Shown: in pieces, positions 1 through 7,973 of the stretch
Position numbering within the stretch: position 1 is the first letter of the stretch
How the letters are laid out: the number at the start of each line of letters is the position of its first letter
NCBI RefSeq assembly: GCF_015352455.1
Contig: NZ_JADKPN010000005.1
Span: 186,001 to 250,000 of the forward strand
Direction: 5' to 3'
DNA: 64,000 bases
Source of the DNA: Nocardioides islandensis
GTDB lineage: Bacteria > Actinomycetota > Actinomycetes > Propionibacteriales > Nocardioidaceae
Notes under the pieces: generated by a model
The model's database searches: none
Told to the model about the DNA's origin: nothing
What the model saw: the letters and a program-made list of their open reading frames with translations, nothing else
Position numbers and translations under genes: made by a program

Positions 1-428
1 GACGCGAGCATCGCGCCGGCCAGCTTGCCCAGGAGCACCTCGCGCGACTCGAGGTCGGCCAGCTGGGCGACCTCCTTCGCGTCGAGAGCCTTGCCGTCGA
101 GGACGCCACCCTTGATCACGAGGGTGGGGTGCGCCTTGGCGAAGTCACGCAGACCCTTGGCCGCCTCGACCACGTCGCCGTTGATGAAGGCGATCGCGGT
201 CGGGCCGGTGAGCAGGTCGTCGAAGCCGTCGATGCCCGCCTCGGTGGCGGCCAGCTTGGCCAGCGTGTTCTTGACCACGGCGTAGTCGGCGTTCCCACGC
301 AGTGAACGACGCAGCTCCTGGAGCTGCTTCACGGTGAGACCGCGGTACTCGGTGAGGACGGCGCCCGAAGCCTCGTTGAACGACTCAACGATCTCCGCGA
401 CAGCCGCAGCCTTCTCAGCCCGCGCCAT
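1..428 (-). CDS. rplJ: 50S ribosomal protein L10 (N-terminal part, cut by window edge)
   Basis: The frame reads [20 protein letters not shown] at its start, the typical actinobacterial L10 N-terminus, and continues as L10 up to the left edge, so the C-terminus is missing. L10 anchors the L7/L12 stalk on the large ribosomal subunit. The ATG at 426-428 is preceded on the minus strand by GGAAGGAGAT, a strong ribosome binding site. Upstream lies an L10-type leader (448-631) and a promoter, so it is probably transcribed on its own and autoregulated by L10-L12, rather than only by read-through from rplA, from which it is separated here by about 4.4 kb of unrelated genes. Confidence 0.95.
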   Translation of the reverse strand, partial: MARAEKAAAVAEIVESFNEASGAVLTEYRGLTVKQLQELRRSLRGNADYAVVKNTLAKLAATEAGIDGFDDLLTGPTAIAFINGDVVEAAKGLRDFAKAHPTLVIKGGVLDGKALDAKEVAQLADLESREVLLGKLAGAMLA

Positions 429-447
429 GGATCTCCTTCCGGATGGG

Positions 448-631
448 GAGACCGCTGCAGGTGGTGTTCCGGGCCCGACAACGACGAACGCCCCGAGCGC
501 AGGCTCAGGGCGTCAAGATGACCGGCGGACCGGACACTCATGCTCTGTCACCTGCGCGGGCCGCCCACTGCTGCGGGACCTTCGGACGAGCCGTCAGAAC
601 GATCCTGAACAGCCTGCCGACCAGCGGTCTC
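448..631 (-). ncRNA. L10 leader (ribosomal protein autoregulatory 5' UTR)
   Basis: On the minus strand a GAGACCGCTG segment (622-631) can pair perfectly over 10 bp with CAGCGGTCTC (448-457), and a CAGGTG/CACCTG pair lies inside. This closing stem with inner helices just upstream of rplJ is the layout of the L10 leader, to which the L10-L12 complex binds to repress its own mRNA. A hairpin-like GC block (about 490-515) lies near the 3' part. The fold was judged by eye only. Confidence 0.7.
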
Positions 632-646
632 TGGTTTCAGCGGCCC

Positions 647-676
647 ACAGTACGGGCCGACGCACGGCGCGGACAA
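647..676 (-). promoter_or_regulatory. Candidate rplJ promoter
   Basis: On the minus strand TTGTCC (676-671) and TACTGT (652-647) are 18 bp apart. Transcription would start near 640, just before the closing stem of the L10 leader at 631, which supports the assignment. Confidence 0.45.
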
Positions 677-792
677 ATCGTGACGGTCGGGCCGTCAACG
701 TCCTCCGAACGGATGATCCGCACGCTCCGACCGGACTAGTCAGATTTTACCGAACGGTCACGCCTGCGCCTGCGATCTGTTGCAATGGGACC
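677..792. other. Intergenic region between the rplJ promoter and the first DnaB-like gene
   Basis: Together with the leader and promoter this completes the 364-base gap 429-792. An open frame runs through it from the left, but it lies antisense to rplJ and its leader and its translation has no recognisable domain until the DnaB-like gene begins. No convincing -10 box or ribosome binding site for the gene at 793 was found. Confidence 0.4.
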
Positions 793-1791
793 GTGGACCC
801 GAAACTGCATTCTCTTGCCACGATCTTGGATCGTGCTGATGCTCGGTTGAGGTCCCCGGACTCCTCGGTGCGGCTCTGGCCGACGGGGTTCCCACTCATC
901 GACGACGTCCTTGGGGGTGGCCTTCGGGCCGGGGCGCTCAACCTGCTTGCCGGACCTCAGGGTCAGGGCAAGACGACCATGGCCCTGCAGATGGCGCGCA
1001 ACTCCGTGGCGTCCGGCAGGGCCGCCGTCTTCTTCTCGTTCGAGCTCGACGCCGAAGGGCTCCTGCAGCGCCTGATCGCGATGGAGTCCGGCCTCATCGG
1101 CGGCATCCACGCACCGGGCCTGACCCAGGTGCGGTCGGCGTTCGAAGGCAACGACGGCAAGCTGGGGGGCTTGCCCGAACGACTGTCCGGCACCGCCGGC
1201 ATCGAGGCGATCATGCGGATCCAGGGGTACGCCGACCGGCTGGTCGTGCACCGCTCCACCACGACCGCGACCGACATCCCGACGATGTCCGAGTGCATCA
1301 AGGAGGTCATCGGGGAGACCGGTCAGCCGCCGCTGATCATCGTCGACTACCTCCAGAAGGTGAAGTTCGACGACGCGAGGCTCTCCGACGAGGAGAGCAT
1401 CACCAAGATCACCGAGCAGCTGAAGGACCTCGCGATCGACTTCGAGGCCCCCGTGATGGCCGTCGCCGCCGCCGACAAGCAGGGCCTCGAGCCCGGCCAG
1501 CGGATGCGTGCCCGTCACCTGCGCGGCGGCACCGCGCTGGCTTACGAGCCCGACGTCGTGCTGATCATGAACACCAAGTCCGACGTGGTGGCCCGCAACC
1601 ACCTGCTCTTCGACGTCAACGGCCTGGACAAGTACCGCGAGTGGACCGTCATCACCGTGGAGAAGAACCGCCAGGGTCACGACGCGGTCGAGCTGGAGTT
1701 CCGCAAGCGGTTCCACCAGGGCCGGTTCGAGACCGAAGGCAAGATCGTGGCCGAGCAGCTGGTCGAGGAGCGCTTGTTCGCCGACAAGTGA
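793..1791 (+). CDS. Stand-alone DnaB-type RecA-fold ATPase, copy A
   Basis: This 332-residue protein looks like the C-terminal ATPase domain of the replicative helicase DnaB without the N-terminal primase-interaction domain. Walker A is GPQGQGKT (residues 54-61). Walker B is LIIVDYLQ (181-188), where DYLQ is a hallmark of the DnaB family. The segment RARHLRGGTALAYEPDVVLI (239-258) corresponds to the DnaB region before the last core strand, and EKNRQG (290-295) to the following basic loop. The GTG at 793 is chosen because the tandem paralogue at 1963 begins with the same MDxKLxSL and has exactly the same length; the open frame extends further upstream but without homology. A terminator follows. 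Substrate and role are unknown; a KaiC/RadA-like regulatory ATPase is an alternative. Confidence 0.8.
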   Translation: MDPKLHSLATILDRADARLRSPDSSVRLWPTGFPLIDDVLGGGLRAGALNLLAGPQGQGKTTMALQMARNSVASGRAAVFFSFELDAEGLLQRLIAMESGLIGGIHAPGLTQVRSAFEGNDGKLGGLPERLSGTAGIEAIMRIQGYADRLVVHRSTTTATDIPTMSECIKEVIGETGQPPLIIVDYLQKVKFDDARLSDEESITKITEQLKDLAIDFEAPVMAVAAADKQGLEPGQRMRARHLRGGTALAYEPDVVLIMNTKSDVVARNHLLFDVNGLDKYREWTVITVEKNRQGHDAVELEFRKRFHQGRFETEGKIVAEQLVEERLFADK

Positions 1792-1820
1792 CGGCGCGAC
1801 GACCGCCCTACCACCGACAT

Positions 1821-1852
1821 GACGCCCCGCCCGGACAATCGGGCGGGGCGTC
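1821..1852 (+). terminator. Hairpin terminator after DnaB-like copy A
   Basis: A perfect 12-bp stem (GACGCCCCGCCC / GGGCGGGGCGTC) with an 8-nt loop lies 30 nt after the stop codon. There is no long T run, as is common in high-GC actinobacteria. It separates the two paralogues into different transcripts. Confidence 0.75.
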
Positions 1853-1962
1853 CGGTGTGTCTAGCCGGGTCGTGGTCCGTTCGGGCCATGCCAATGCTCC
1901 TTTCGGGCCAGATCCCGGCGTTCTGCCCGAGCGGATAGTTGAGGTTCGCTGGAATTGGACAC

Positions 1963-2961
1963 ATGGACCAGAAGCTCACCTCGCTCACCGCTGTGGTCGA
2001 GCGCTCCGACGCGCGCCTGCGCTCGCCGGAGGCGGAGGTGCAGATCTGGCCGACCGGTTTCCCCATCCTCGACGAGAGCATCGGCGGCGGCATGCGCGCC
2101 GGCGCCCTGAACGTGCTCGCCGGCCCCCAGGGCCAGGGCAAGTCGACGATGGCGCTCCAGATGTGCCGCAACGCCGCCGCGGCGGGCTGCTCGGCGGTGA
2201 TGTTCTCCTTCGAGCTCGAGGCGGAGGTGCTGCTCCAGCGCCTGATCTCGCTCGAGGCCGGTCTGATGTTCGGCACCAGCGCCCCGCCGATCTCCCAGAT
2301 CCGCGAGGCCTTCGACGGCAAGGGTGGCGTCGGCGGCCTGCCGGAGCGGCTCCTCGAGACCGCCGGGTCGATGGGTCTCGACGCCCTGATGTCGATCGGC
2401 AAGTACTCCGACCGGCTGGTCATCCACCGGTCGACCTCGGCGCACACCGACATGGCCGCGATCAACGAGAACGCCAAGGAGGTGTACGCCGACACCGGCC
2501 AGCCGCCGTTGATCGTCGTCGACTACCTCCAGAAGGTGAAGCCGTTCGACCGCACCATGTCCGAGGAGCAGCAGATCACCCTGATCACCCAGCAGCTCAA
2601 GGACCTGGCCATCGACTTCGCCAGCCCGGTCCTCGCGCTGTCGTCGGCCGACCGCGACGGGCTCAACCCCGGCCAGCGGATGCGCGCCCGGCACCTCAAG
2701 GGCTCGACCGCACTGGCCTACGAGCCCGACATCGTGATGATCATGAACACCAAGGCCGACATCGTGAACCGCGACGCCCTCGTCTACGACATCAACGGCC
2801 TCGAGCGGATGCGCGAGTGGACGGTCGTCACCCTGGAGAAGAACCGGCAGGGCGCCACCGGGCTCGACATCGAGTTCCGCAAGAAGTTCATGCAGGGCCG
2901 CTTCGACATCGACGGCTCGATCGTCTCCGAGCGCCTCGTCGAGGAGCGCCTCGACAACTAG
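1963..2961 (+). CDS. Stand-alone DnaB-type RecA-fold ATPase, copy B
   Basis: This is a tandem paralogue of the gene at 793, also 332 residues and by eye around 60 percent identical, colinear throughout. Walker A is GPQGQGKS (54-61), Walker B PLIVVDYLQKV, followed by RARHLKGSTALAYEPDIVMI and EKNRQG. As in copy A there is no DnaB N-terminal domain and no primase-like partner nearby, so a replicative helicase role is unlikely. A TTG at 1939 would add eight residues, but the ATG at 1963 matches the start of copy A. The 171-nt gap with a strong terminator suggests its own promoter. Conservation of all ATPase motifs in both copies argues that both are functional. Confidence 0.8.
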   Translation: MDQKLTSLTAVVERSDARLRSPEAEVQIWPTGFPILDESIGGGMRAGALNVLAGPQGQGKSTMALQMCRNAAAAGCSAVMFSFELEAEVLLQRLISLEAGLMFGTSAPPISQIREAFDGKGGVGGLPERLLETAGSMGLDALMSIGKYSDRLVIHRSTSAHTDMAAINENAKEVYADTGQPPLIVVDYLQKVKPFDRTMSEEQQITLITQQLKDLAIDFASPVLALSSADRDGLNPGQRMRARHLKGSTALAYEPDIVMIMNTKADIVNRDALVYDINGLERMREWTVVTLEKNRQGATGLDIEFRKKFMQGRFDIDGSIVSERLVEERLDN

Positions 2962-2970
2962 GCGTGCCTC

Positions 2971-3963
2971 TCAGGGCTCGCGGCGGGCGACCAGGATGGT
3001 GAGGTCGTCGTAGACCTCAGCCTCCCCACGGAACGACCGCACGTCGTCGAGCACGGCCGCGAGGACCTCCTCCGGCTCCACCCCATGCAGCCCGGCGACC
3101 AGGGCCAGCAGCCGCGCCTCGCCGTAGAACGTGCCGCCCTCGTCCCGGGTGTCGGTGATGCCGTCGGTGTAGAGCACGACGGTCTCACCCGGCGCGACCT
3201 GGCAGTCCGTGAGGTCGTACGTCGCGCCGGCGAAGGCGCCCAGGATCGGGCCACCGGCCCGGATCTGCTCGACCCGTCCGCCGGGGCCGAGCAGCAGGGG
3301 CGGTTCGTGTCCCGCGCTCGCGAGCCGCAGTGCGCCGCTCCCGGCGTCCACCTCGGCCAGGGCCGCGGTCACGAACAGCGAGCTGCGCCGTTCGAGGGTG
3401 AGGATCCGGTTCACCCTCGACAGCGCGTCGGCCGGGTCGTCGGCGTTGTCGGCGGCGGCGTGGAGCAGGGCCTTGGTGTCGGCCATCAGCAGCGCGGCGG
3501 GGACGCCCTTGCCTGTCACGTCGGCGATCAGGAGGGCCACGTCCGCACCCGACCCGCGGACCCGGAACACGTCGTACAGGTCTCCACCGACCTCCCGGGC
3601 GGGCTCGTAGTCGGCCGCGAACCGCCACCCTGCGACGTCCGGGAAGCGGCGCGGCAGTAGCGAGCGCTGGATGTCCCGGCCGATGGCCAGCTCCTGGGCC
3701 GCCCTGACCCGCGACGCGTGCGCCCGGGCGCCGCGGATGGTCATCTCCAGCGAGGCGCGGACCAGCTCGGCCAGCTCGCCGGGGACGGCCGCGTCGTAGT
3801 GGACGTGGCCCACCGTGCGCTCGTCCAGCCGCAGTGGCAGCGACCGGCCGTCCGGTCCCGGGCTGTCCTCCAGGGCGATCGCCGCACCACCGGCCAGCGC
3901 CGAGGCGGCTGCCAGCAGGACCTCGAGCCCGGGGTCGTCGGCGAGCGACGCGAGCTCGGACAC
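2971..3963 (-). CDS. SpoIIE/RsbU-type PP2C serine phosphatase
   Basis: This 330-residue protein has an N-terminal sensor-like region (1-90) and a C-terminal PPM phosphatase domain. The metal-binding motifs are GGDLYD (126-131) and IADVTGKGVPAAL (146-158), the latter typical of RsbU/SpoIIE phosphatases that dephosphorylate STAS-domain anti-sigma antagonists. Near the end YTDGITD and YDDLTILV complete the fold. It starts with GTG at 3963, four bases after the STAS gene, in the same operon as the antagonist and the HATPase kinase. No transmembrane segment is seen, so it is probably cytosolic. Confidence 0.88.
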   Translation of the reverse strand: MSELASLADDPGLEVLLAAASALAGGAAIALEDSPGPDGRSLPLRLDERTVGHVHYDAAVPGELAELVRASLEMTIRGARAHASRVRAAQELAIGRDIQRSLLPRRFPDVAGWRFAADYEPAREVGGDLYDVFRVRGSGADVALLIADVTGKGVPAALLMADTKALLHAAADNADDPADALSRVNRILTLERRSSLFVTAALAEVDAGSGALRLASAGHEPPLLLGPGGRVEQIRAGGPILGAFAGATYDLTDCQVAPGETVVLYTDGITDTRDEGGTFYGEARLLALVAGLHGVEPEEVLAAVLDDVRSFRGEAEVYDDLTILVARREP

Positions 3964-3967
3964 CGCG

Positions 3968-4372
3968 CTATCCGCCGAGGGCGGCGGCGCGGTCGGGGAA
4001 GACCGGCATGATCCGGCTCATGCCCGTGCGCTCCAGCACGACGTCGATGGCCTCGCTCGGCGCCACCAGCCGCAGCTGGTCGTGAGGGCCGCCGGCCTCG
4101 GCGTCGGCCTGGGCGGCGTGCAGTGCCTCCCAGCCGGCGTCCGGGTCGTGGGGCGCCTGGCCGCGGTAGACCAGCGCCAGCGAGTGCAGCGCCACGATGC
4201 CCGAGCTCGACATGTACTCGAGGTCGCTCATGTCCAGGACCAGCGTGCGCACGCCCTCGGCGTACAGCTGCTCACCGGTCGTCATCAGGTCCCGGTAGTT
4301 GGAGGCGTCCAGCTCGCCGTCCAGCCCGAGGACGGCGACGGAGTCGGAGATCCGGTCGATCGACGTGAACAC
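3968..4372 (-). CDS. STAS-domain anti-sigma factor antagonist
   Basis: This 134-residue protein is the SpoIIAA/RsbV type. The phosphorylation loop YMSSSGIVALHSL lies at residues 53-65, with the serine cluster at 55-57 as candidate target of the adjacent kinase. The region around residues 75-95 contains an insertion rich in Asp, Ala and Gly before the last helix. The GTG start directly abuts the TAA stop of the upstream HATPase gene, and the phosphatase follows after four bases, so the three form a complete partner-switching module. No sigma factor gene adjoins them; the target must be elsewhere or the kinase may act on another partner. Confidence 0.88.
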   Translation of the reverse strand: MFTSIDRISDSVAVLGLDGELDASNYRDLMTTGEQLYAEGVRTLVLDMSDLEYMSSSGIVALHSLALVYRGQAPHDPDAGWEALHAAQADAEAGGPHDQLRLVAPSEAIDVVLERTGMSRIMPVFPDRAAALGG

Positions 4373-4828
4373 TTACGCTCCTCCAGTCAGCGCCGGTCGG
4401 CGCATGGTCACCTCGTTGCCGACACCAGGCGTCGCCCCGGTCGGAGCCCTGCGCTCGAAGCTCGAGCTCAGGTCCCTGATCAGGGCGATGCCCATCCCGC
4501 CGAACGGGCGCCGCTCCAGGGGAGCATCCCGGTCGAAGGACGGAGCGGTCGCCGGGTCGTACGCCGAAGCCTCGTCGCGCACCACGACGACGATGTCGTC
4601 GCCGTCGCGGCGGGCCGTGACGGACACGGGGCCCGGCGTCTCGCCGTACCCGTGCACGACCACGTTGGTCACCCACTCGTCGACGCACTGGACGAGCGCC
4701 GAGACGGTGCGCTTGTCGGCTCCCAGCCCGCCGACGGCGGACCTGACGAAAGCGCGCACCTCGGCCAGGACGCCGAGGCTCGCGGTCACCCCGAGGGACT
4801 CCCCCACGCGGGCCTCCGCCGTGCTCAC
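4373..4828 (-). CDS. RsbW/SpoIIAB-type HATPase (anti-sigma factor serine kinase)
   Basis: This 151-residue protein carries a GHKL ATPase fold: N box VDEWVTNVVVHGYG, G1-like VVRDEASAYDP and G2 FGGMGIALI. Such proteins bind and inhibit a sigma factor and phosphorylate the STAS antagonist. The GTG at 4828 is chosen because an earlier in-frame start would run into rplA (ends 4860), and the residues from STAEARVG onward fit the family. The gene is first in the three-gene operon with the STAS protein and phosphatase; only 31 nt separate it from the rplA stop, so it may be transcribed with the ribosomal genes. Confidence 0.85.
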   Translation of the reverse strand: MSTAEARVGESLGVTASLGVLAEVRAFVRSAVGGLGADKRTVSALVQCVDEWVTNVVVHGYGETPGPVSVTARRDGDDIVVVVRDEASAYDPATAPSFDRDAPLERRPFGGMGIALIRDLSSSFERRAPTGATPGVGNEVTMRRPALTGGA

Positions 4829-4859
4829 GCGCCGAAGGTACCAGCCGTCGGGCCGCCGA

Positions 4860-5582
4860 TCAGGCGGGAGCGACCTCGTCCTCACCCGTCACGTTGCGGG
4901 TGCGGTTGGGGTCGACCTGGATGCCGGGGCCCATCGTCGTGGAGACCGTGACCTTCTTGATGTAGCGGCCCTTGGAGCTGGCCGGCTTGAGCCGCAGCAC
5001 CTCCTCGAGGGCGGCGGCGTAGTTCTCGGCCAGCTGGACCTCGGAGAAGGACGCCTTGCCGATGATGAAGTGCAGGTTGGCGTGCCGGTCGACGCGGAAC
5101 TCGATCTTGCCGCCCTTGATGTCCGAGACGGCCTTGGCGACGTCGGGGGTCACCGTGCCGGTCTTCGGGTTCGGCATCAGGCCACGGGGGCCGAGCACGC
5201 GGCCGAGGCGGCCGACCTTGCCCATCATGTCGGGGGTCGCGACCACGGCGTCGAAGTCGAGCCAGCCACCGCTGACCTTGTCGATCAGCTCGTCGCCACC
5301 GACCACGTCGGCGCCGGCCTCGCGGGCGGCATCGGCCTTGTCGGCGTTGGCGAAGACGAGCACGCGGGCGGTCTTGCCGGTGCCGTGGGGCAGGTTGACG
5401 GTGCCGCGGACCATCTGGTCGGCCTTGCGGGGGTCGACCCCGAGCCGCATCACGACGTCGACGGTCTCGTCGAACTTCTTCTTGCTGGCGCCCTTGGCGA
5501 TCTTGATCGCGGCGAGCGGGGCGTAGACCTCGGCCTTGTCAAAGGTCTCGGAGGCTGCCCGGTAGGTCTTGCTGCGCTGCAT
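4860..5582 (-). CDS. rplA: 50S ribosomal protein L1
   Basis: This 240-residue protein begins [20 protein letters not shown] and contains the conserved [20 protein letters not shown] and [15 protein letters not shown] segments of L1. It binds 23S rRNA at the stalk near the E site and often represses the L11-L1 mRNA. It has normal bacterial length and follows rplK by 87 nt, in the usual secE-nusG-rplK-rplA order. Unusually, the next gene downstream is not rplJ but the partner-switching operon. Confidence 0.97.
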   Translation of the reverse strand: MQRSKTYRAASETFDKAEVYAPLAAIKIAKGASKKKFDETVDVVMRLGVDPRKADQMVRGTVNLPHGTGKTARVLVFANADKADAAREAGADVVGGDELIDKVSGGWLDFDAVVATPDMMGKVGRLGRVLGPRGLMPNPKTGTVTPDVAKAVSDIKGGKIEFRVDRHANLHFIIGKASFSEVQLAENYAAALEEVLRLKPASSKGRYIKKVTVSTTMGPGIQVDPNRTRNVTGEDEVAPA

Positions 5583-5669
5583 GGCTGGTCTCTTTTCGGT
5601 GTGTGTCCAGGTGTGGTCAGTCGGGCCAGCGCGGCCCTGCCACGGGGAGGAGGTGTCGACGTACGACGG

Positions 5670-6098
5670 TCAGTCGGTGGTGACGCCCATGGAGCGGGCG
5701 GTGCCCTCGACGATCTTCATCGCGGCGTCGATGTCGTTGGCGTTCAGGTCCGGCAGCTTGGTCGTGGCGATCTCGCGCACCTGGTCCTTGGTCAGCTTGC
5801 CGACCTTCTCCTTGTGCGGGACGCCCGAGCCCTTCTGCAGGCCGGCGGCCTTCTTGATCAGCTCGGCGGCCGGCGGGGTCTTCGTGATGAAGGTGAACGA
5901 CCGGTCCTCGTAGATGGTGATCTCGACGGGGATCACGTTGCCGCGCATGGACTCGGTCTGGGCGTTGTAGGCCTTGCAGAAGTCCATGATGTTCACGCCG
6001 TGCGGGCCGAGCGCGGTGCCGACGGGCGGGGCCGGGGTCGCGGCGCCGGCCTGGAGCTGCACCTTGACGAGTGCGGCGATCTTCTTCTTGGGAGGCAT
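5670..6098 (-). CDS. rplK: 50S ribosomal protein L11
   Basis: This 142-residue protein begins [20 protein letters not shown] and has the proline-rich [20 protein letters not shown] segment that binds elongation factors and thiopeptide antibiotics, plus a C-terminal rRNA-binding domain ending in MGVTTD. The ATG at 6098 follows GGAGAG. It lies about 250 nt downstream of nusG, in a gap filled with palindromic repeats, and is followed by rplA. Confidence 0.97.
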   Translation of the reverse strand: MPPKKKIAALVKVQLQAGAATPAPPVGTALGPHGVNIMDFCKAYNAQTESMRGNVIPVEITIYEDRSFTFITKTPPAAELIKKAAGLQKGSGVPHKEKVGKLTKDQVREIATTKLPDLNANDIDAAMKIVEGTARSMGVTTD

Positions 6099-6236
6099 CT
6101 CTCCAACTTTCTTCTCGTGGTCATGACGAGGACTCCCTGTCCTCTGCCACTGGTGGTGCGGTCGCCCTCAGGCAACCGCGTCATTCTGCCTTGCTTCTCG
6201 TACGGCGACCAATTCCGGTTGCTTGCTCGGTCACCG

Positions 6237-6289
6237 GGTCTCGACCCGCGGTTCCGGCCTCGCAAGCTCGGCCGGACGCTCGCTCGACC
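6237..6289. repeat. REP-like palindromic element between nusG and rplK
   Basis: The element begins GGTCTCGACCC and ends CGCTCGACC, the end signatures of the REP-like family seen at 27.0, 30.6, 40.2 and 43.6 kb. Inside, CCGGCC (6254-6259) pairs with GGCCGG (6270-6275) around the loop TCGCAAGCTC. In the secE-rplA transcript it would form a hairpin between nusG and rplK. Confidence 0.6.
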
Positions 6290-6300
6290 TGCCTCGGTTC

Positions 6301-6354
6301 TGACGGTCTCGCCCGCGCGCTCGCAAGCTCGCTGCGCGCGGCGAGTCCCGTCAG
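6301..6354 (-). terminator. Long hairpin overlapping the nusG stop codon (attenuator or terminator)
   Basis: TGACGG plus CTCGCC on the left pair with GGCGAG plus CCGTCA on the right with a small bulge, continuing into GCGCGC/GCGCGC around a loop containing TCGCAAGCTC, the same loop as in the neighbouring element at 6260. The nusG TGA stop is within the right arm. There is no U tract, so partial termination, mRNA processing or stability control are all possible. Confidence 0.5.
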
Positions 6355-7403
6355 ACTCGTTGGATCTGGGAGAAGCTGAGCTCGACCGGCGTCTCGCGGC
6401 CGAAGATCTCGACCAGCGCCTTGACCCGCTGGGCCTCGGCGTTGATCTCGGTGATCGTGGCGTGCAGCGTGGCGAAGGGGCCGTCGACGACCATCACCGA
6501 GTCCGAGACGTCGAAGTCGGCGACCTCGACGGGCTTCTTGGTCGCCACGCCTCCGGCCGGGGCGGTGCCCGCGGCCGCAGCGGCGGCCTCGGCGGCGGCG
6601 ACCACGGTCGGGGCCAGCATGTTCTCGACCTCGGCCATGCTCAGCGGCACCGGCTGGTGGCTGTGGCCGACGAAGCCGGTGACCGAGGGCGTGTGGCGGA
6701 CGGCAGCCCACGACTCGTCGGTGAGGTCCATGCGGACCAGGACGTACCCGGGCAGGACGGTCCGCTTGACCATCTTGCGCTGGCCGTTCTTGATCTCCGC
6801 GACCTCCTCGGTCGGCACCACGATCTCGTGGATGTAGTCCTCCATGTGGAGGGAGGAGATGCGGTTCTCGAGGTTCGCGCGGACGCGGTTCTCCATACCG
6901 GAGTAGGTGTGCACGACGAACCAGTCGCCGGGCTTGGCGTACAGCTCGTTGCGGAAGGCCTCCAGCGGGTCCTGGTCCGCGGCGGCCTCGTCCGCGTCCT
7001 CGTCCGCGTCCTCGGTCAGGTCCTCGTCGGCTTCGTCGTCGGCGGCCACCTCGGCCTCGACGTCGTCGGCGGCGTCGTCCTCGGCAGCCTCCGGGGCCTC
7101 GACCTCGTCGGCCGGTGCCTCGTCGGCCGACTCGCCCTGGGACTCGTCCTCGAGGCCGGCGTCGGCGTCCTCCTGGACCAGCGCCTCGGCCGGCTCGGCG
7201 GACTCCTCGGCGATGACGTCCTCGGCGACCTCGTCGCCCAGTGGCAGCTCGTCGGCGGCCTCGGCGGTGGGCACATCGGTCACGTCGGGCGTCGCGGTCT
7301 CCTCGGGAGTCTCGGCGACGGCGGCCTCGGTGACCTCGTCGGCCTGGTCGGCGGCGTCGGCCGTCGGGACCTCGAGCTCCTCGGACTGGTACTGCTCGGA
7401 CAC
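6351..7403 (-). CDS. nusG: Transcription termination/antitermination protein NusG with long acidic N-terminus
   Basis: About 350 residues, against about 180 for E. coli NusG. Residues 1 to about 150 are low-complexity, rich in Asp, Glu and Ala. The NGN domain then begins near [16 protein letters not shown] and includes [17 protein letters not shown]. An alanine-rich linker of about 30 residues leads to the KOW domain ([13 protein letters not shown] to FSQIQRV). NusG binds RNA polymerase and couples to ribosomes or Rho. The GTG at 7403 is preceded by GGAG at 6-nt spacing and begins [10 protein letters not shown]; a GTG at 7418 is an alternative. It is downstream of secE and followed by strong hairpins. 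Confidence 0.95.
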   Translation of the reverse strand: MSEQYQSEELEVPTADAADQADEVTEAAVAETPEETATPDVTDVPTAEAADELPLGDEVAEDVIAEESAEPAEALVQEDADAGLEDESQGESADEAPADEVEAPEAAEDDAADDVEAEVAADDEADEDLTEDADEDADEAAADQDPLEAFRNELYAKPGDWFVVHTYSGMENRVRANLENRISSLHMEDYIHEIVVPTEEVAEIKNGQRKMVKRTVLPGYVLVRMDLTDESWAAVRHTPSVTGFVGHSHQPVPLSMAEVENMLAPTVVAAAEAAAAAAGTAPAGGVATKKPVEVADFDVSDSVMVVDGPFATLHATITEINAEAQRVKALVEIFGRETPVELSFSQIQRV

Positions 7404-7491
7404 GTGCTGCTCCATCACTGGTGGCGGGTGGTTCGGGGAGGGTGGCTCGGTGGCTCGACGGGCGGGACTGCTGCGCTGACCACGGGGCTGA

Positions 7492-7740
7492 CTACTGGGT
7501 CGAGCCGCCGGAGAACACCCAGAAGACGAGCTTGCCGAAGCCCAGGTCGAGCAGCGAGACGATGCCGATCATGAACAGCACGAAGACCATCACGACCAGG
7601 AAGTAGGTGACCAGCTGCTCCTGCGTCGGCCAGACGACCTTGCGGAGCTCGGCGACGACCTGACGGTAGAACGTGGCCGGGCCGGTGCGCTTCTCGGCGT
7701 CATGGCCACGCTCGCGGCGTACGGCCTTGCTGTCCGACAC
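7492..7740 (-). CDS. secE: Preprotein translocase subunit SecE
   Basis: This 82-residue protein has a charged N-terminus, the conserved amphipathic segment [20 protein letters not shown], and one transmembrane helix ([20 protein letters not shown]), the standard single-span SecE of actinobacteria. It is part of the SecYEG channel in the inner membrane. The GTG at 7740 follows a purine-rich AAGGTGGAAAGG. The frame continues upstream but overlaps tRNA-Trp, so longer starts are rejected. It lies between tRNA-Trp and nusG as in mycobacteria. Confidence 0.95.
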   Translation of the reverse strand: MSDSKAVRRERGHDAEKRTGPATFYRQVVAELRKVVWPTQEQLVTYFLVVMVFVLFMIGIVSLLDLGFGKLVFWVFSGGSTQ

Positions 7741-7769
7741 TGCCTTTCCACCTTCCGATCGACGTTTCG

Positions 7770-7842
7770 CAGGGCACGAGGGACTTGAACCCCCAACCTT
7801 CGGTTTTGGAGACCGATGCTCTGCCAGTTGAGCTAGTGCCCT
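7770..7842 (-). tRNA. tRNA-Trp (CCA anticodon)
   Basis: A 73-nt cloverleaf: acceptor AGGGCAC/GTGCCCT, D arm GCTC...GAGC, anticodon loop CTCCAAA with CCA, T arm with TTCAAGT, discriminator G. The 3' CCA is not encoded. It is immediately upstream of secE, the conserved actinobacterial position. Confidence 0.97.
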
Positions 7843-7895
7843 CCGGTGAGGCTCCGATGGGCAGGCGAGAGCCTGTGGGAGACCACCAAGGTGCC

Positions 7896-7926
7896 ACTCT
7901 ACGTGGAACGCAGAAGACCCGTCCAA
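7896..7926 (-). promoter_or_regulatory. Candidate promoter for tRNA-Trp/secE/nusG/rplK/rplA
   Basis: On the minus strand TTGGAC (7926-7921) and TAGAGT (7901-7896) are 19 bp apart; transcription would start around 7889, about 47 nt before the tRNA. The spacing is slightly long. Confidence 0.4.
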
Positions 7927-7961
7927 ATGACCAGTCCGAACAGGCCCGGACGACGCAGTCC

Positions 7962-7967
7962 TACGAT
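7962..7967 (+). promoter_or_regulatory. -10 box of a leaderless promoter for the aminotransferase gene
   Basis: TACGAT lies 6 nt before the ATG at 7974 and there is no ribosome binding site, so transcription probably begins at the start codon itself. Confidence 0.6.
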
Positions 7968-7973
7968 GGCGAC

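Noticed and set aside
4299-7574. A 1091-codon open frame on the plus strand opposite rplA, rplK and nusG
   Set aside because: It lies antisense to well-identified ribosomal and NusG genes and its translation is low-complexity Leu/Gly/Asp/Val; a by-product of high GC.
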